From assembly GCA_039000515.1 (NCBI GenBank), contig JBCFYV010000001.1:67387030-67451029 (forward strand): a DNA stretch of 64,000 nt, in the 5' to 3' direction. The first letter of the stretch is position 1; each line of letters begins with the position of its first letter. The position numbers and the translations under genes are program-made. The DNA is from Timema cristinae (lineage: Eukaryota; Arthropoda; Insecta; Phasmatodea; Timematidae). Below the pieces are notes generated by a model that saw only the letters and a list, made by a program, of their open reading frames with translations, ran no database searches and had not been told where the DNA came from. This document shows positions 35,701-48,900 of the stretch, piece by piece.

Positions 35701-38700
35701 CTGGCTCCACTGATAGTGTTTGTTACTAGTATGGCTCCACTGATAATGTTTGTTTGTGTTTGTTAATTGTATGGCTCCTTTGTTAGTGTTTGTTACTAGT
35801 CTGGCTCCACTGATAGTGTTTGTTACTAGTATGGCTCCACTGATAGTGTTTGTTAGTGTTTGTTAATTGTATGGCTCCATTGTTAGTGTTTGTTATTAGT
35901 CTGGCTCCACTGACAGTGTTTGTTACTAGACAGGCTCCACAGATAGGGTTTATTACTTGTCTGGCTCCACTGATAGTGTTTGTTACTAGTCTGGCTCCAT
36001 TGTTAGTGTTTGTTACTAGTCTAGCTCCTTTGTTAGTGTTTGTTAATTGTATGGCTTCATTGTTAGTGTTTGTTACTAGTCAGGCTCCACTGATAGTGTT
36101 TGTTACTATTATGGCTCCACTGACAGTGTTTGTTACTAGTCTGGCTCCTTCGTTAGTGTTTGTTAATTGTATGGCTCCATTGTTAGTGTTTTTTACTAGT
36201 ATAGCTCCAATGATAGTGTTTGTTACTAGTCTGGCTCCATTGTAAGTGTTTGTTACTTGTCTGGCTCCACTGATAGTGTTTGTTAATAGTCTGGCTCCAT
36301 TGTTAGTGTGTGTTACTAGTCTGGTTCCATTGTTAGTGTTTGTTACTAGACAAGTTCCACAGATAGTGTTTGTTACTTGTCTGGCTCCACTTATAGAGTT
36401 TGTTACTTGTCTGTTTCTTCTGAAAGTATTTGTTACTTGTCTGGATCCACTGATAGTGTTTGTTACTTGTCTGTTTCTTCTGTGAGAGTTTGTTAATGGT
36501 TTGTTTCTTCTGATAGTGTTTGTTACTTGTCTGTTTCTTCTGATAGTGTTTTTACTTGTCTGGCTCCACAGATAGTGTTTGTTACTTGTCTGACTCCACT
36601 GATACTGTTTGTTACTTGTCTGTTTCTTCTGAGAGAGTTTGTAAATTGTTTGTTTCTTCTGATAGTGTTCGTTACTAGTCTGTCTCCACAGATAGTGTTT
36701 GTTACTTGTCTGTTTCTTCTGATAGTATTTGTTACTGGTCTGACTCCACTGATAGTGTTTGTTACTTTTCTGTTTCTTCTGAGAGTGTTTGTAATTTGTT
36801 GTTTCTTCTGAGAGTGTTTGTTATTTTTCTGTTTCTACTGATAGTTTTTGTTACTTGTCTGTTTCTTCTGATAGTATTTGTTACTAGTCTGCCTCCACTG
36901 ATAGTGTTTGTTACTTGTCTGGCTCCATTGTTAGTGTTTGTTACTATTCTGTCTCTATTTAAAGTGTTTTTTTACTATCTAGCTCCATTGACAGTGTTTG
37001 TTACTAGTCTGGCTCCATTGTTAGTGTTTGTTACTAGTCTGGCTCCATTGTTAGTGTTTGTTACTAGTCTGGCTTCATTTATAGTGTTTGTTACTTGTCT
37101 GGCTCCATTGTTAGTGTCTGTTACTTGTGTGTCTCCATTTTTAGTGTTTGTTACTTGTCTGGCTCCATTGATAGTGTTTGATACTAATCTGGCTCCATTG
37201 ATAGTGTTTGTTACTATTCTTGCTCTATTGACAGTGTTTGTTTCTAGTCTGGCTCCATTGTTAGTGTTTGTAACTAGTATGGCTCCATTGTTGCTGTTTG
37301 TTACTACTCTGGATACATTGATAGTGTTTGTTACTTTTCTGGCTCCATTGATAGTGTTTATAACTAGTCTGGCTCCATTGTTAGTGTTTGTTACTTGTCT
37401 GTCTCCATTTTTAGTGTTTGTTACTTGTCTGGCTCCATTGATAGTGTTTGATACTAATCTGGCTCCATTGATAGTGTTTGTTACTATTCTTGCTCTATTG
37501 ACAGTGTTTGTTTCTAGTCTGGCTCCATTGTTAGTGTTTGTAACTAGTATGGCTCCATTGTTGCTGTTTGTTACTACTCTGGATACATTGATAGTGTTTG
37601 TTACTTTTCTGGCTCCATTGATAGTGTTTATAACTAGTCTGGCTCCATTGATACTGTTTGTTACTTTTCTGGCTCCATTGATATGTGTTTATAACTAGTC
37701 TGGCTCCATTGATAGTGTTTGTTACTAGTCTGGCTCCATTGTTAGTGTTTGTTAATAGTCTGGCTCCATCGATAGTGTTTGTTACTAGTCTGGATCCATT
37801 GGTGGTTTTTGTTACTAGTCTGGCTCCATTGATAGTGTTTGTTACTAATCTGGCTCCATTGTTAGTGTTTGTTACTAATCTGGCTCTATTGACAGTGTTT
37901 GTTTCTAGTCTGGCTCCATTGTTAGTGTCTGTTACTAATCTGGCTCCATTGTTTTTTTGTTACTAATCTGGCTCCATTGATAGTTTTTATAACTAGTCTG
38001 GCTTCATTGTTAGTGTGTGTTTATTAATCTGGCTCCATTTTTTAGTGTTTGTTTCTTGTCTGGCTCCTTTGTTAGTGTTTTTTACTAATCTGGCTCCATT
38101 GTTAGTGTTTGTTACTAGTCTGGCTCCATTGATAGTTTTTGTTACTAGTCTGGCTCCATTGTAAGTGTTTGTTACTAATCTGGCTCCATTGTTAGTGTTT
38201 GTTACTAGTCTGGCTCCATTGATAGTTTTTGTTTCTAGTCTGGCTCCATTGTAAGTGTTTGTTACTAATCTGGCTCCATCGACAGTGTTTGGTACTAGTC
38301 TGGCTCCATTGATAGTGTTTGTTACTAGTCTGGCTCCATTTTCAGTGTTTGTTACTAGTCTGGCTCCATTGTTAGTGTTTGTTACTAGTCTGGCTCCATT
38401 GTAAGTGTTTGTTACTAATCTGGCTCCATTTATAGTGTTTGTTACTAGTCTGGCTCCATTAATAGTTTTTTGGTACTAGTCTGGCTCCATTGTAAGTGTT
38501 TGTTACTAATCTGGCTCCATTGATAGTGTTTGTTACTAGTCTTCTCCATTGATAGTGTTTGTTACTAGTCTGGCTCTTTGATAGTTTTTGTTACTAGTCT
38601 GGCTCCATTGTAAGTGTTTGTTACTAATCTGGCTCCATTGATAGTGTTTGTTACTAGTCTGGCTCCATTGTTAGTGTTTGTTACTAGTATGGCTCCATTG

Positions 38701-39333
38701 AAAGTTTTTGTTATTAGTCTGGCTCCATTGATAATGTTTGTTACTAGTCTGGCTCCATTGATAGTTTTTGTTACTAGTCTGGCTCCATTGTAAGTGTTTG
38801 TTACTAATCTGGCTCCATCGACAGTGTTTGTTACTAGTTTGGCTCCATTATTAGGGTTTGTTACTAGTCTGGCTCTATTGATAGTGTTTGTTACTAGTCT
38901 GGCTCCATTATTAGGGTTTGTTACTAGTCTGGCTCTTTGATAGTTTTTGTTACTAGTCTGGCTCCATTGTAAGTGTTTGTTACTAATCTGGCTCCATCGA
39001 CAGTGTTTGTTACTAGTTTGGCTCCATTATTAGGGTTTGTTACTAGTCTGGCTCTATTGATAGTGTTTGTTACTAGTATGGCTCCATTGAAAGTTTTTGT
39101 TACTAGTCTGGCTCCATTGATAATGTTTGTTACTAGTCTGGCTCCATTGATAGTTTTGGTTACTAGTCTGGCTCCATTGTAAGTGTTTGTTACTAATCTG
39201 GCTCCATCGACAGTGTTTGTTACTAGTTTGGCTCCATTATTAGGGTTTGTTACTAGTCTGGCTCTATTGATAGTGTTTGTTACTTGTCTGTTTCTTCTGA
39301 CAGTGTTTGTTACTAGTCTGGCTCCACTGTTGG
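29789..39333 (+). repeat. 30-bp minisatellite array B, inverted relative to array A
   Basis: About 318 copies of the complement of the 30-bp unit of array A; core CTAGTCTGGCTCCATTGATA. Higher-order blocks are visible: about 540 bp (33095 and 33634), 270 bp (37139 and 37409) and about 210 bp (38973 and 39183). The order of rare variants between about 33.9 and 37.7 kb follows that of array A read backwards from about 6.3 to 1.8 kb. Plus-strand frames of up to 330 codons repeat a decapeptide; I do not regard them as genes. Confidence 0.97.
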
Positions 39334-40000
39334 TGTGCTATACACTTTTATATCAGGAGGTGGTATCATCTTGGGGTTGGAAGCTCATTAGCGTTTCTCA
39401 CTCTCCTACATGTGGTGACTTCTCTGGCCTAGTCAACTCAAATTGAAAGTTGTCCAGGGTAAAGCATTTGTATGACTTCTTCCAAATTGCTAAACGGGGT
39501 GACTTAGGTTGAAAGCCCTCTTCATAGTGATTCCTTGGTCGAGTTGTGAAAGCTTTAAATGAGTGACTTAGCTCAAAGCTTTTACAGGTGAAAGCTGTTC
39601 CTATGATATGTCCTAAAGCCACATCTACACTAGGCCAGTTGATAGGCAGGTTCGACTGTTGTTAGTGATAGGCCTCGTGTAAACGCGGCTCAACTATCCT
39701 ACGTGATCATCCAACAATCAGTGAAGGAGGGGCCTGGTTCTCCAGCTGAAGAGAGTTCAGTCATCTATCCATGGACAGTCACGAGGGTCACGAGTAGCCT
39801 GAAAAGAGTGTCATCGGTCACCCAACGTGGCAGAACACTGACTTGTCTAGTGATGTAGTGGTTACCTCAATGTTAGCTTCATTAATAGTTTGATTGTAAG
39901 GTTTGACTTAGTGCAGACAATTCAACATGGATAGTAAACTTAACAGCATTACACGGATATTAGGCCCGATAATTATAGCATACAATGTAGGAAATAACTC
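39334..40000. other. no gene recognised; small inverted repeat
   Basis: 39617-39636 (AGCCACATCTACACTAGGCC) and 39671-39690 (GGCCTCGTGTAAACGCGGCT) form an imperfect 20-bp inverted repeat around a 34-bp spacer, resembling a short MITE end-pair. Words such as GTGACTTAG...GAAAG recur irregularly. No coding signal. Confidence 0.55.
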
Positions 40001-40205
40001 TTCAAGTCACTTGGTGTGAATTATTACTTTTTATCTCACTTGGTTTGAAATTAACATTATGACTCATTTATACTGATATCAGCTTTTAGCTCACTTGGCG
40101 TGAAAGATAACCTATTGACTGAATTGATGTGAAAATCACATTTTGACTCACTTAATGTGAAATACCATCTTCTAACTCATTTAGTGTGAAAATCACATTT
40201 CTCTA
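40001..40205. repeat. degenerate ~40-bp repeat
   Basis: About five eroded copies of a unit with TCACTTGGTGTGAAA-like words (TCTCACTTGGTTTGAAA, CTCACTTGGCGTGAAA, CTCACTTAATGTGAAA, CTCATTTAGTGTGAAA). Confidence 0.7.
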
Positions 40206-40217
40206 CTCTTGGTAATA

Positions 40218-43200
40218 GTCTATTTTTGTTACTGTGTAGTACAGTTCATGTTCAGCTGTGTAGTACAGTTCGTGTTCGGCTGTGTAGCATAGTTCATGTT
40301 AATCTGTGTTGTTCAGTTAGTGTTCAGCTGTGTAGTACAGTTCATGTTCAGCTGTGTAGTACAGTTCGTGTTCGGCTGTGTAGCATAGTTCATGTTAATC
40401 TGTGTTGTTCAGTTAGTGTTCAGCTGTGTAGTACAGTTCATGTTCAACTGTGTAGTACAGCGTATTCAGCTGTGTAGTACAGTTCATGTTCAACTGTGTA
40501 GTACAGCGTATTCAGCTGTTAGCAAAGTTCATGTTATCTGTGTAGTACAGTTCATGTTCAGCTGTGTAGTACAGTTCGTGTTCAGCTGTGTAGTACAGTT
40601 CATGTTAATCTGTTTAGTACAGTTCATGTTCAGCTGTGTAGTACAGTTCGTGTTCGCTGTGTACAAAGTTCATGTTAATCTGTGTAGTACAGTTCGTGTT
40701 CAGCTGTGTAGTACTGATCATGTTCAACTGTGTAGCACAGTTAATATTCGCCTGTGTAGTACAGTTCATGTTAAGTTGTGTGTACAGTTCATATTCAGCT
40801 GTGTGGTTCAGTTCGTGTTCAGTGTGTAGTCGTTTCATGTTCAGACTGTGTAGTACATTCATGTTCAGCTGTGTAGCACAGTTCATATTCGCTGTATAGT
40901 ACAGTTCATGTTAAGTTGTGTAGTACAGTTCATGTTCGACTGTGTAGTTCAGTTCATGTTCACTGTGTAGTACAGTTCATGTTCAGCTGTGTAGTACAGT
41001 TCATGTTCAGCTGTGTAGTACAGTTCATGTTCAGCTGTGTATACAATTCATGTTCGACTTGTGTATACAGTTCATGTTAATCTGTGTAGTACAGTTCATA
41101 TTCAGCTGTGTGGTTCAGTTCGTGTTCAGCTGTGTAGTACAGTTCATGTTCAGCTGTGTAGTACAGTTCATGTTCAGCTGTGTAGTACAGTTCATGTTCA
41201 GCTGTGTAGTACAGTTCATTCAGCTGTGTGGTTCAGTTCGTGTTCAGCTGTGTAGTACAGTTCATGTTCAGCTGTGTAGTACAGTTCATGTTCAGCTGTG
41301 TAGTACAGTTCATGTTAATCTGTGTAGTACAGTTCATATTCAGCTGTGTGGTTCAGTTCGTGTTCAGCTGTGTAGTACAGTTCATGTTCAGCTGTGTAGT
41401 GCAGTTCATGTTCTTCTGTGTAGTACAGTTCATGTTCAGCTGTGTAGTACAGTTCGTGTTCAGCTGTGTAGTTCACTTCGTGTTCAGCTGTGTAGTACAG
41501 TTCATGTTCAGCTGTGTAGTGCAGTTCGTGTTCAGCTGTGTAGTGCAGTTCATGTTCTTCTGTGTAGTACAGTTCATGTTCAGCTGTGTAGTACAGTTCA
41601 TGTTCGGCTGTGTAGTACAGTTCATGTTCATCTGTGTAGTACAGTTCATGTTCAGCTGTGTAGTACAGTTCATGTTCGGCTGTGTAGTACAGTTCATGTT
41701 CTTCTGTGTAGTACAGTTCATGGTCAGCTTTGTAGTACAGTTCATGTTCGACTGTGTAGTACTGTTCATGTTCATCTGTGTAGTTCAGTTCATGTTCAGC
41801 TGTGTAATACAGTTCATGTTTGGCTGTGTAGTACAGTTCATATTTGGCTGTGTAGTACAGTTATGTCAGTTGTGTAGTACAGTTCATGTTCAGTTGTGTA
41901 GTACAGTTCATGTTCAGCTGTGTAGTACAGTTCATGTTTGGCTGTGTAGTACAGTTCATGTTCATCTGTGTAGTACAGTTCGTGTTTAGCTGTGTAGTAC
42001 AGTACGTGTTCAGTTCTGTAGTACAGTAAATATTCATTTGTGTAGTTCAGTTAGTATTCAGCTTTGTAGTACAGTTCATGTTCAGCTGTGTAATACAGTT
42101 CATGTTTGGCTGTGTAGTACAGTTCATGTTTGGCTGTGTAGTACAGTTCGTGTTCAGCTGTGTAGTACAGTACGTGTTCAGTTCTGTAGTACAGTAAATA
42201 TTCATTTGTGTAGTTCAGTTAGTGTTCAGCTTTGTAGTACAGTTCATGTTCAGTTCATGTTCAGATGTGTAATACAGTTCATGTTTGGCTGTGTAGTACA
42301 GTTCATATTTGGCTGTGTAGTACAGTTATGTTCAGTTGTGTAGTACAGTTCATGTTCAGCTGTGTAGTATAGTTCAAGTTCGGGTATGTAGTACAGTTCA
42401 TATTTGGCTGTGTAGTACAGTTCATGTTCAGCTGTGTAGTACAGTTCATGTTCAGCTGTGTAGTACAGTTCGTGTTCGGCTGTGTAGCAAAGTTCATGTT
42501 AATCTGTGTAGTACAGTTCGTGTTCAGCTGTGTAGTGCAGTTCATGTTCTTCTGTGTAGTACAGTTCATGTTCAGCTGTGTAGTACAGTTCATGTTTGGC
42601 TGTGTAGTACAGTTCATGTTCATCTGTGTAGTTCAGTTAGTGTTCAGCTGTGTAGTACAGTTCATGTTAAGTTGTGTAGTACAGTTCATATTCAGTTGTG
42701 TAGTTTAGTTCATGTTCAGTTGTGTAGCTCAGTTCATGTTCAGCTTTGTAGTACAGTTCGTGTTTAGCTGTATAATACAGTTCATATTTGGCTGTGTACT
42801 ACAGTTCATTTTCAGCTGTTTAGTAGAGATCATGTTCAGCTGTGTAGTATAGTTCATGTTCAGCTTTGTAGTACAGTTTGAGTTCAGCTGTGTAGTACAG
42901 TTCATGTTCAGCTTTGTAGTACAGTTCGTGTTCGGCTGTACAGTACAGTTTATGTTCAGCATTGTAGTACAGTTCGTGTTTAGCTGTGTAGTACAGTTCG
43001 TGTTCGGCTGTATAGTACAGTTCATGTTAATCTGTTTAGTAAAGTTCATGTTAATCTGTTTAGTACAGTTTATATTCAGCTGTGTAGTACAGTTCATGTT
43101 CAGCTTTGTAGTACAGTTTGTGTTCAGCTGTGTAGTATAGTTCATGTTCAGCTTTGTAGTACAGTTTGTGTTCAGCTGTGTAGTACAGTTCATGTTCAGC

Positions 43201-45420
43201 TTTGTAGTACACTTTGTGTTCAGCTCTGTAGTACAGTTCATGTTCAGCTTTGTAGTACAGTTTGTGTTCAGCGTGTAGTACAGTTCATGTTCAGCTTTGT
43301 AGTACAGTTTGTGTTCAGCTGTGTAGTACAGTTCTTGTTCGGCTGTGTAGTACAGTTCATGTTCATCTGTGTAGTACAGTTCATGTTCAGCTGTGTAGTA
43401 TAGTTCATGTTCAGCTGTGTAGCAAAGTTCATGTAATCTGTTTAGTACAATTCATGATAATCTGTTTAGTACAGTTCATGTTCAGCTGTGTAGTACAGTT
43501 CATGTTCAGCTGTGTAGTACAGTTCGTGTTCGGCTGTGTAGTATAGTTCATGTTAAGCTGTGTAGCAAAGTTCATGTTAATCTGTTTAGTACAGTTCATG
43601 TTCAGCTTTGTAGTACAGTTCATGTTTAGCTGTGTAGTACAGTTCGTGTTCTTCTGTGTAGTACAGTTCATGTTCAGCTTTGTAGTACAGTTCATGTTCG
43701 ACTGTGTAGTACTGTTCATGTTCATCTGTGTAGTTCAGTTCATGTTCAGCTGTGTAATACAGTTCATGTTTGGCTGTGTAGTACAGTTCATATTTGGCTG
43801 TGTAGTACAGTTATGTCAGTTGTGTAGTACAGTTCATGTTCAGTTGTGTAGTACAGTTCATGTTCAGCTGTGTAGTACAGTTCTGTTCGGCTGTGTAGTA
43901 AGTTCATGTTCAGCTGTGTAGTCAAGTTCAGTGTTCAGCTGTGTTAGTACAGTTCATGTTCAGCTTTGTAGTACAGTTCATGTTCAGCTGTGTAGTAAGT
44001 TCAGTGTTCAGCTTTGTAGTACAGTTATGTTCAGCTGTATATACAGTTCATGTTTGCTGTGTAGTACAGTTCATGTTGGCTGTGTAGTACAGTTCGTGTT
44101 CAGCTGTGTAGTACAGTCTGTTCTTCTGTAGTACAGTTATCATATTCATATGCATGTGTAACAGTTCAGTTATTGTTCACTTTGTAGTTATTCAGCTGTA
44201 GTAAGCTTACCAGTTCATGTTCACTTTGTATACAGTTCATGTTAGCTGTTAATACAGTTCATATTTGGCTTATACGTATCACAGTTATAGTCAGTCAGTG
44301 TAGTAAGTTCATGTTCAGTTTGTAGTACAGTTTAGTTCAGCTTGTAGATAGTTCATGTTCATGTTTGGCTCGTGTTAGTACAGTTCATGTTATCAGATGT
44401 AGTACAGTTCGTGTTTTGCTGTGTAGTACAGTTCTGTTAGTTCTGTAGTACAGTCATTTAATTGGTAAAGTCATGTTATCGTTCTACAGTATATTGTTAG
44501 TACAGTCATGTCAGCTTTGTAATACAGTTTGTATCAGCTGTGTAGTACAGTTCAGTTCGCTTGTAGTACAGTTGTGTTCACGTGTATACAGTTCTTTCAG
44601 TTTGTAGTACATTGGTTCATCTGTAGTAGTTCATTGTGCACTTAAGTACAAGTTTCAGTTTACATTCATTTCAGAAAATGTATACAGATTCATGTTTGGC
44701 TGTGTAGTACAGTTCTTGTTGGCTGTGTAGTACGTTAGTGTCATTGTGTAGTACAGTTCATGTTCAGTCTGTGTAGTATAGTTAAGTTCGGGTGAGAAAG
44801 TTCATGTTTATTGAGCTTGTAATTGTAGTACAGTTCATGTTCATACTGGTAGTACAGTTCATGTTCAGACTGTGTAGTACAGTTCATGTCGCTGTTAGAA
44901 AGTTCTTTAACTTGTAAAGTTCATGTTAATAGTTTAGTAGTAGTTCTTTGTGTAGTACAGTTCATGTTAGCTGTGTAGTACAGTTCTGTTGCTGTGCAGT
45001 ACAGTTTTATGTTGCATGTGTAGTACAGTTGTGTTAGCTGTGTAGTACATTCTGTACGTTGGTAGACAGTATGTATCGTTTAAGTAAGTTAGCAGTTAGT
45101 AGTGTGTTATAGTTACAGTTATATTGGCTGTGTAGTAAGTTCATGTTCATGTTGTAATACAGTGAGCTGTGTAGAATGTATGTTTGTTGTATACAGTATA
45201 TGTGCTTGTGTGTTCAGTATGTTCAGCTGTGTAGTACAGTTATGTTAGTGTGTAGTACAGTTCATGTTCAGTTGTGTAGTATAGTTATGTTCAGCTTGTA
45301 GTAAGTTAGGTTCGTTGTGTAGTTAGTTTGTTCAGCTTGTATATAGTTCAGGTTAGCTTTGTATACAGTTCTTTGGCTGTGTAGTACAGTTCATGTTCAG
45401 CTGTTATAGTAGTAGAGTCA
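40218..45420. repeat. 24-bp minisatellite
   Basis: About 215 copies of a 24-bp unit with core GTGTAGTACAGTTCATGTTC. Because 24 is a multiple of 3, eight-residue periodic frames appear on both strands and are not coding evidence. A variant-rich block at about 41730-41900 recurs at about 43680-43850. From about 43.9 kb onwards the units lose bases irregularly until the pattern dissolves near 45.4 kb. Confidence 0.96.
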
Positions 45421-45935
45421 TGTAAATGTGTGGAGTTATCTTCTTGTCAGCATTGTTTTGTACCAATAAGCAGCTTTGGTTCAGTGGTGAATATAAGTTT
45501 GTGTACAAGTTTGTAGTCGCTATCACTAGTTCAGTATGAGTCCACAGTACGACTGTTCCCTTCTTTATAAACATTCAATCAATATACAATTCAGCATTGT
45601 AGTATGTTGACGTTGTATTGGTAGCGATTGTAGCTGCTTCGTGTTCGGACATGTTTCGTTAGTACATGTTTGTTAATTGTTTGAGTAAACAATTCATTTT
45701 TAAAGTCCATTTCATCTTAGGTACATGTTTATAAGCTCAGATGTGAGCATAAGAAGCATAAACCCTTATAGAAAACCCGCTTGGATAAACATATAAATCA
45801 TGTTCAATGTTAATATAGTTCATGATTCGCTTGGTGCAGGTTGGTTCAACTGTGTAGGAGAGTTTTTATTGTGGCCAATAAAATAGTTTGTTTAATTCTT
45901 GGCAGGAATAACTATGTTTTGAGGGACTTCAATTT
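45421..45935. other. spacer between arrays
   Basis: No gene. The last third contains a first degenerate approach to the next array (GGGACTTGGGTAGAAGTTG at about 45938). Confidence 0.6.
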
Positions 45936-48900
45936 TGGGACTTGGGTAGAAGTTGTATCATGTTTAATATAGAGCTTAGGTAGAAGTTGTATTGTATGTT
46001 TAATATAGAGCTTGGGTAGAAGTTGTATCATGTTTAATATAGAGCTTAGGTAGAAGTTGTATTGTATGTTTAATATAGAGCTTGGGTAGAAGATGTATCA
46101 TGTTTAATATAGAGCTTAGGTAGAAGTTGTATTGTATGTTTAATATAGAGCTTAGGTAGAAGTTGTATCATGTTTAATATAGAGCTTAGGTAGAAGTTGT
46201 ATTGTATGTTTAATATAGAGCTTGGGTAGAAGTTGTAGTGTATGTTTAATATAGAGCTTGGGTAGAAGTTGTATCGTGTTTAATATAGAGCTTGGTTAGA
46301 AGTTGTATTGTATGTTTAATATAGAGCTTGGGTAGAAGTTGTATCGTGTTTAATATAGAGCTTGGGTAGAAGTTGTATCGTGTTTAATATAGAGCTTGGG
46401 TAGAAGTTGTATCGTGTTTAATATAGTGTTTGGGTGGAAGTTGTATCATGTTTAATATAGAGCTTGGGTGAAAGTTGTATCATGTTTAATATAGAGCTTG
46501 GGTGGAAGTTGTAGTGTATGTTTAATATAGAGCTTGGGTAGAAGTTGTATTGTATGTTTAATATAGAGCTTGGGTAGAAGTTGTATTGTATGTTTAATAT
46601 AGAGCTTGGGTAGAAGTTGTATCGTATGTTTAATATAGAGCTTGGGTAGAAGTTGTATCATGTTTAATATAGAGCTTGGTTAGAAGTTGTATTGTATGTT
46701 TAATATAGAGCTTGGGTAGAAGTTGTATCGTGTTTAATATAGAGCTTGGGTAGAAGTTGTATCATTTTAATATAGAGCTTGGTTAGAAGTTGTATTGTAT
46801 GTTTAATATAACGCTTGGGTAGAAGTTGTATCGTGTTTAATATATAGAGCTTGGGTAGAAGTTGTATCGTGTTTAATATAGAGCTTGGGTAGAAGTTGTA
46901 TCGTGTTTAATATAGAGCTTGGGTAGAAGTTGTATCATGTTTAATATAGAGCTTGGGTAGAAGTTGTATCATGTTAAATCTAGAGCTTGGTTAGAAGTTG
47001 TATCGTATGTTTAATATAGAGCTTGGGTAGAAGTTGTATCGTGTTTAATATAGAGCTTAGGTAGAAGTTGTATCATGTTTAATATAGAGCTTGGTTAGAA
47101 GTTGTATCGTATGTTTAATATAGAGCTTGGGTGGAAGTTGTATCATGTTTAATATAGAGCTTGGGTGGAAGTTGTATTGTATGTTTAATATAAGAGCTTG
47201 GGTAGAAGTTGTAGTGTATGTTTAATATAGAGCTTGGGTAGAAGTTGTATTGTATGTTTAATATAGAGCTTGGGTAGAAGTTGTATTGTATGTTTAATAT
47301 AGAGCTTGGGTAGAAGTTGTATCATATGTTTAATATAGAGCTTGGGTAGAAGTTGCATCATGTTTAATATAGAGCTTGGTTAGAAGTTGTATTGTATGTT
47401 TAATATAGAGCTTGGGTAGAAGTTGTAGTGTATGTTTAATATAGAGCTCGGGTAGAAGATGTATCGTGTTTAATATAGAGCTTGGATAGAAGTTGTTTCA
47501 TGTCTAATATAGAGCTTGGTTAGAAGTTGTATTGTATGTTTAATATAGAGCTTGGGTAGTAGCTGTATTGTATGTTTAATATAGAGCTTGGGTAGAAGTT
47601 GTATCATGTTTAATATAGAGCTTGGTTAGTAGTTGTATCGTATGTTTAATATAGAGCTTGGGTATAAGTTGTATCGTGTTTAATATATAGCTTGGGTAGA
47701 AGTTATATCATGTTTAATATAGAGCTTGGGTGGAAGTTGTATCGTATGTTTAATATAGATCTTGTGTAGAAGTTGTATTGTTTGTTTAATATAGAGCTTG
47801 GGTGGATAATTTATCGTATGTTATATATAGAACTTGGGTAGAAGTTTTATCGTGTTTAATATAGAGCTTGGGTGGAAGTTGTATTGTATGTTTAATATAG
47901 AGCTTAGGTGGATATTTTATCGTATGTTATATATAGAGCTTGGGTAGAAGTTGTATCGTGTTTAATATAGAGCTTGGGTGGAAGTTGTATTGTAATTTTA
48001 ATATAGAGCTTAGGTGGAAGTTGTATCGTATGTTTATATAGAGCTTGGGTGGAAGTTGTATTGTATGTTTAATATAGAGCTTGGGTATAAGTTGTATCGT
48101 GTTTAATATAGATCTTGGGTAGAAGTTGTATCGTATGTTTAATATAGAGCTTGTTTACAGGTTGTATCGTATGTTTAATATAGAGCTTGGGTATAAATTT
48201 TATCTTATGTTTAATATAGTTTTTGTGTAGAACTTGTATTGTATGTTTTATATAGAGCTTGGGTGGAAGTTGTATCATGTTTAATATAGAGCTTGGGTGG
48301 AAGTTGTATCGTGTTTAATATAGAGCTTGGGTGGTAGTTGTATCGTGTTTAATATAAAGCTTGGGTGGAAGTTGATTCGTGTTTAATATAGAGCTTGGGT
48401 GGAAGTTGTATTTTATGTTTAATATAGAGCTTAGGTGGAAGTTGTATCGTATGTTTATATAGAGCTTGGGTGGTAGTTGTATCGTGTTTAATATAGAGCT
48501 TGGTTACAGGTTGTATCGTATGTTTAATATAGAGCTTGGGTAGAAGTTGTATCGTGATTAATATAGAGCTTGGGTAGAAGTTGTATCATGTTTAATATAG
48601 AGCTTGGGTGGAAGTTGTATTGTATGTTTTTATAGAGCTTGGGTAGAAGTTGTATTGTATGTTTAATATAGAGCTTAGGTGGAAATTGTATCGTATGTTT
48701 ATATAGAGCTTGGGTGGAAGTTGTATCGTATGTTTAATATAGAGCTTGGTTACAGGTTGTATCGTATGTTTAATATAGAGCTTGGGCAGAAGTTGTATTG
48801 TATATTTATATAGAGCTTGGGTGGAAGTTGTATCGTATGTTTAATATAGAGCTTGGGTAAATGTTGTATTGTATGTTTAATATAGAGCTTAGGTGGAAGT

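Noticed and set aside
29878..39446. Equivalent decapeptide frames of up to 330 codons in array B
   Set aside because: Same unit as array A on the other strand; no conservation of frame across indels and no gene signals.
40226..44131. Cys/Val/Phe-rich eight-residue periodic frames in the 24-bp array
   Set aside because: Both strands are open at once, as expected from a 24-bp unit with few stops.
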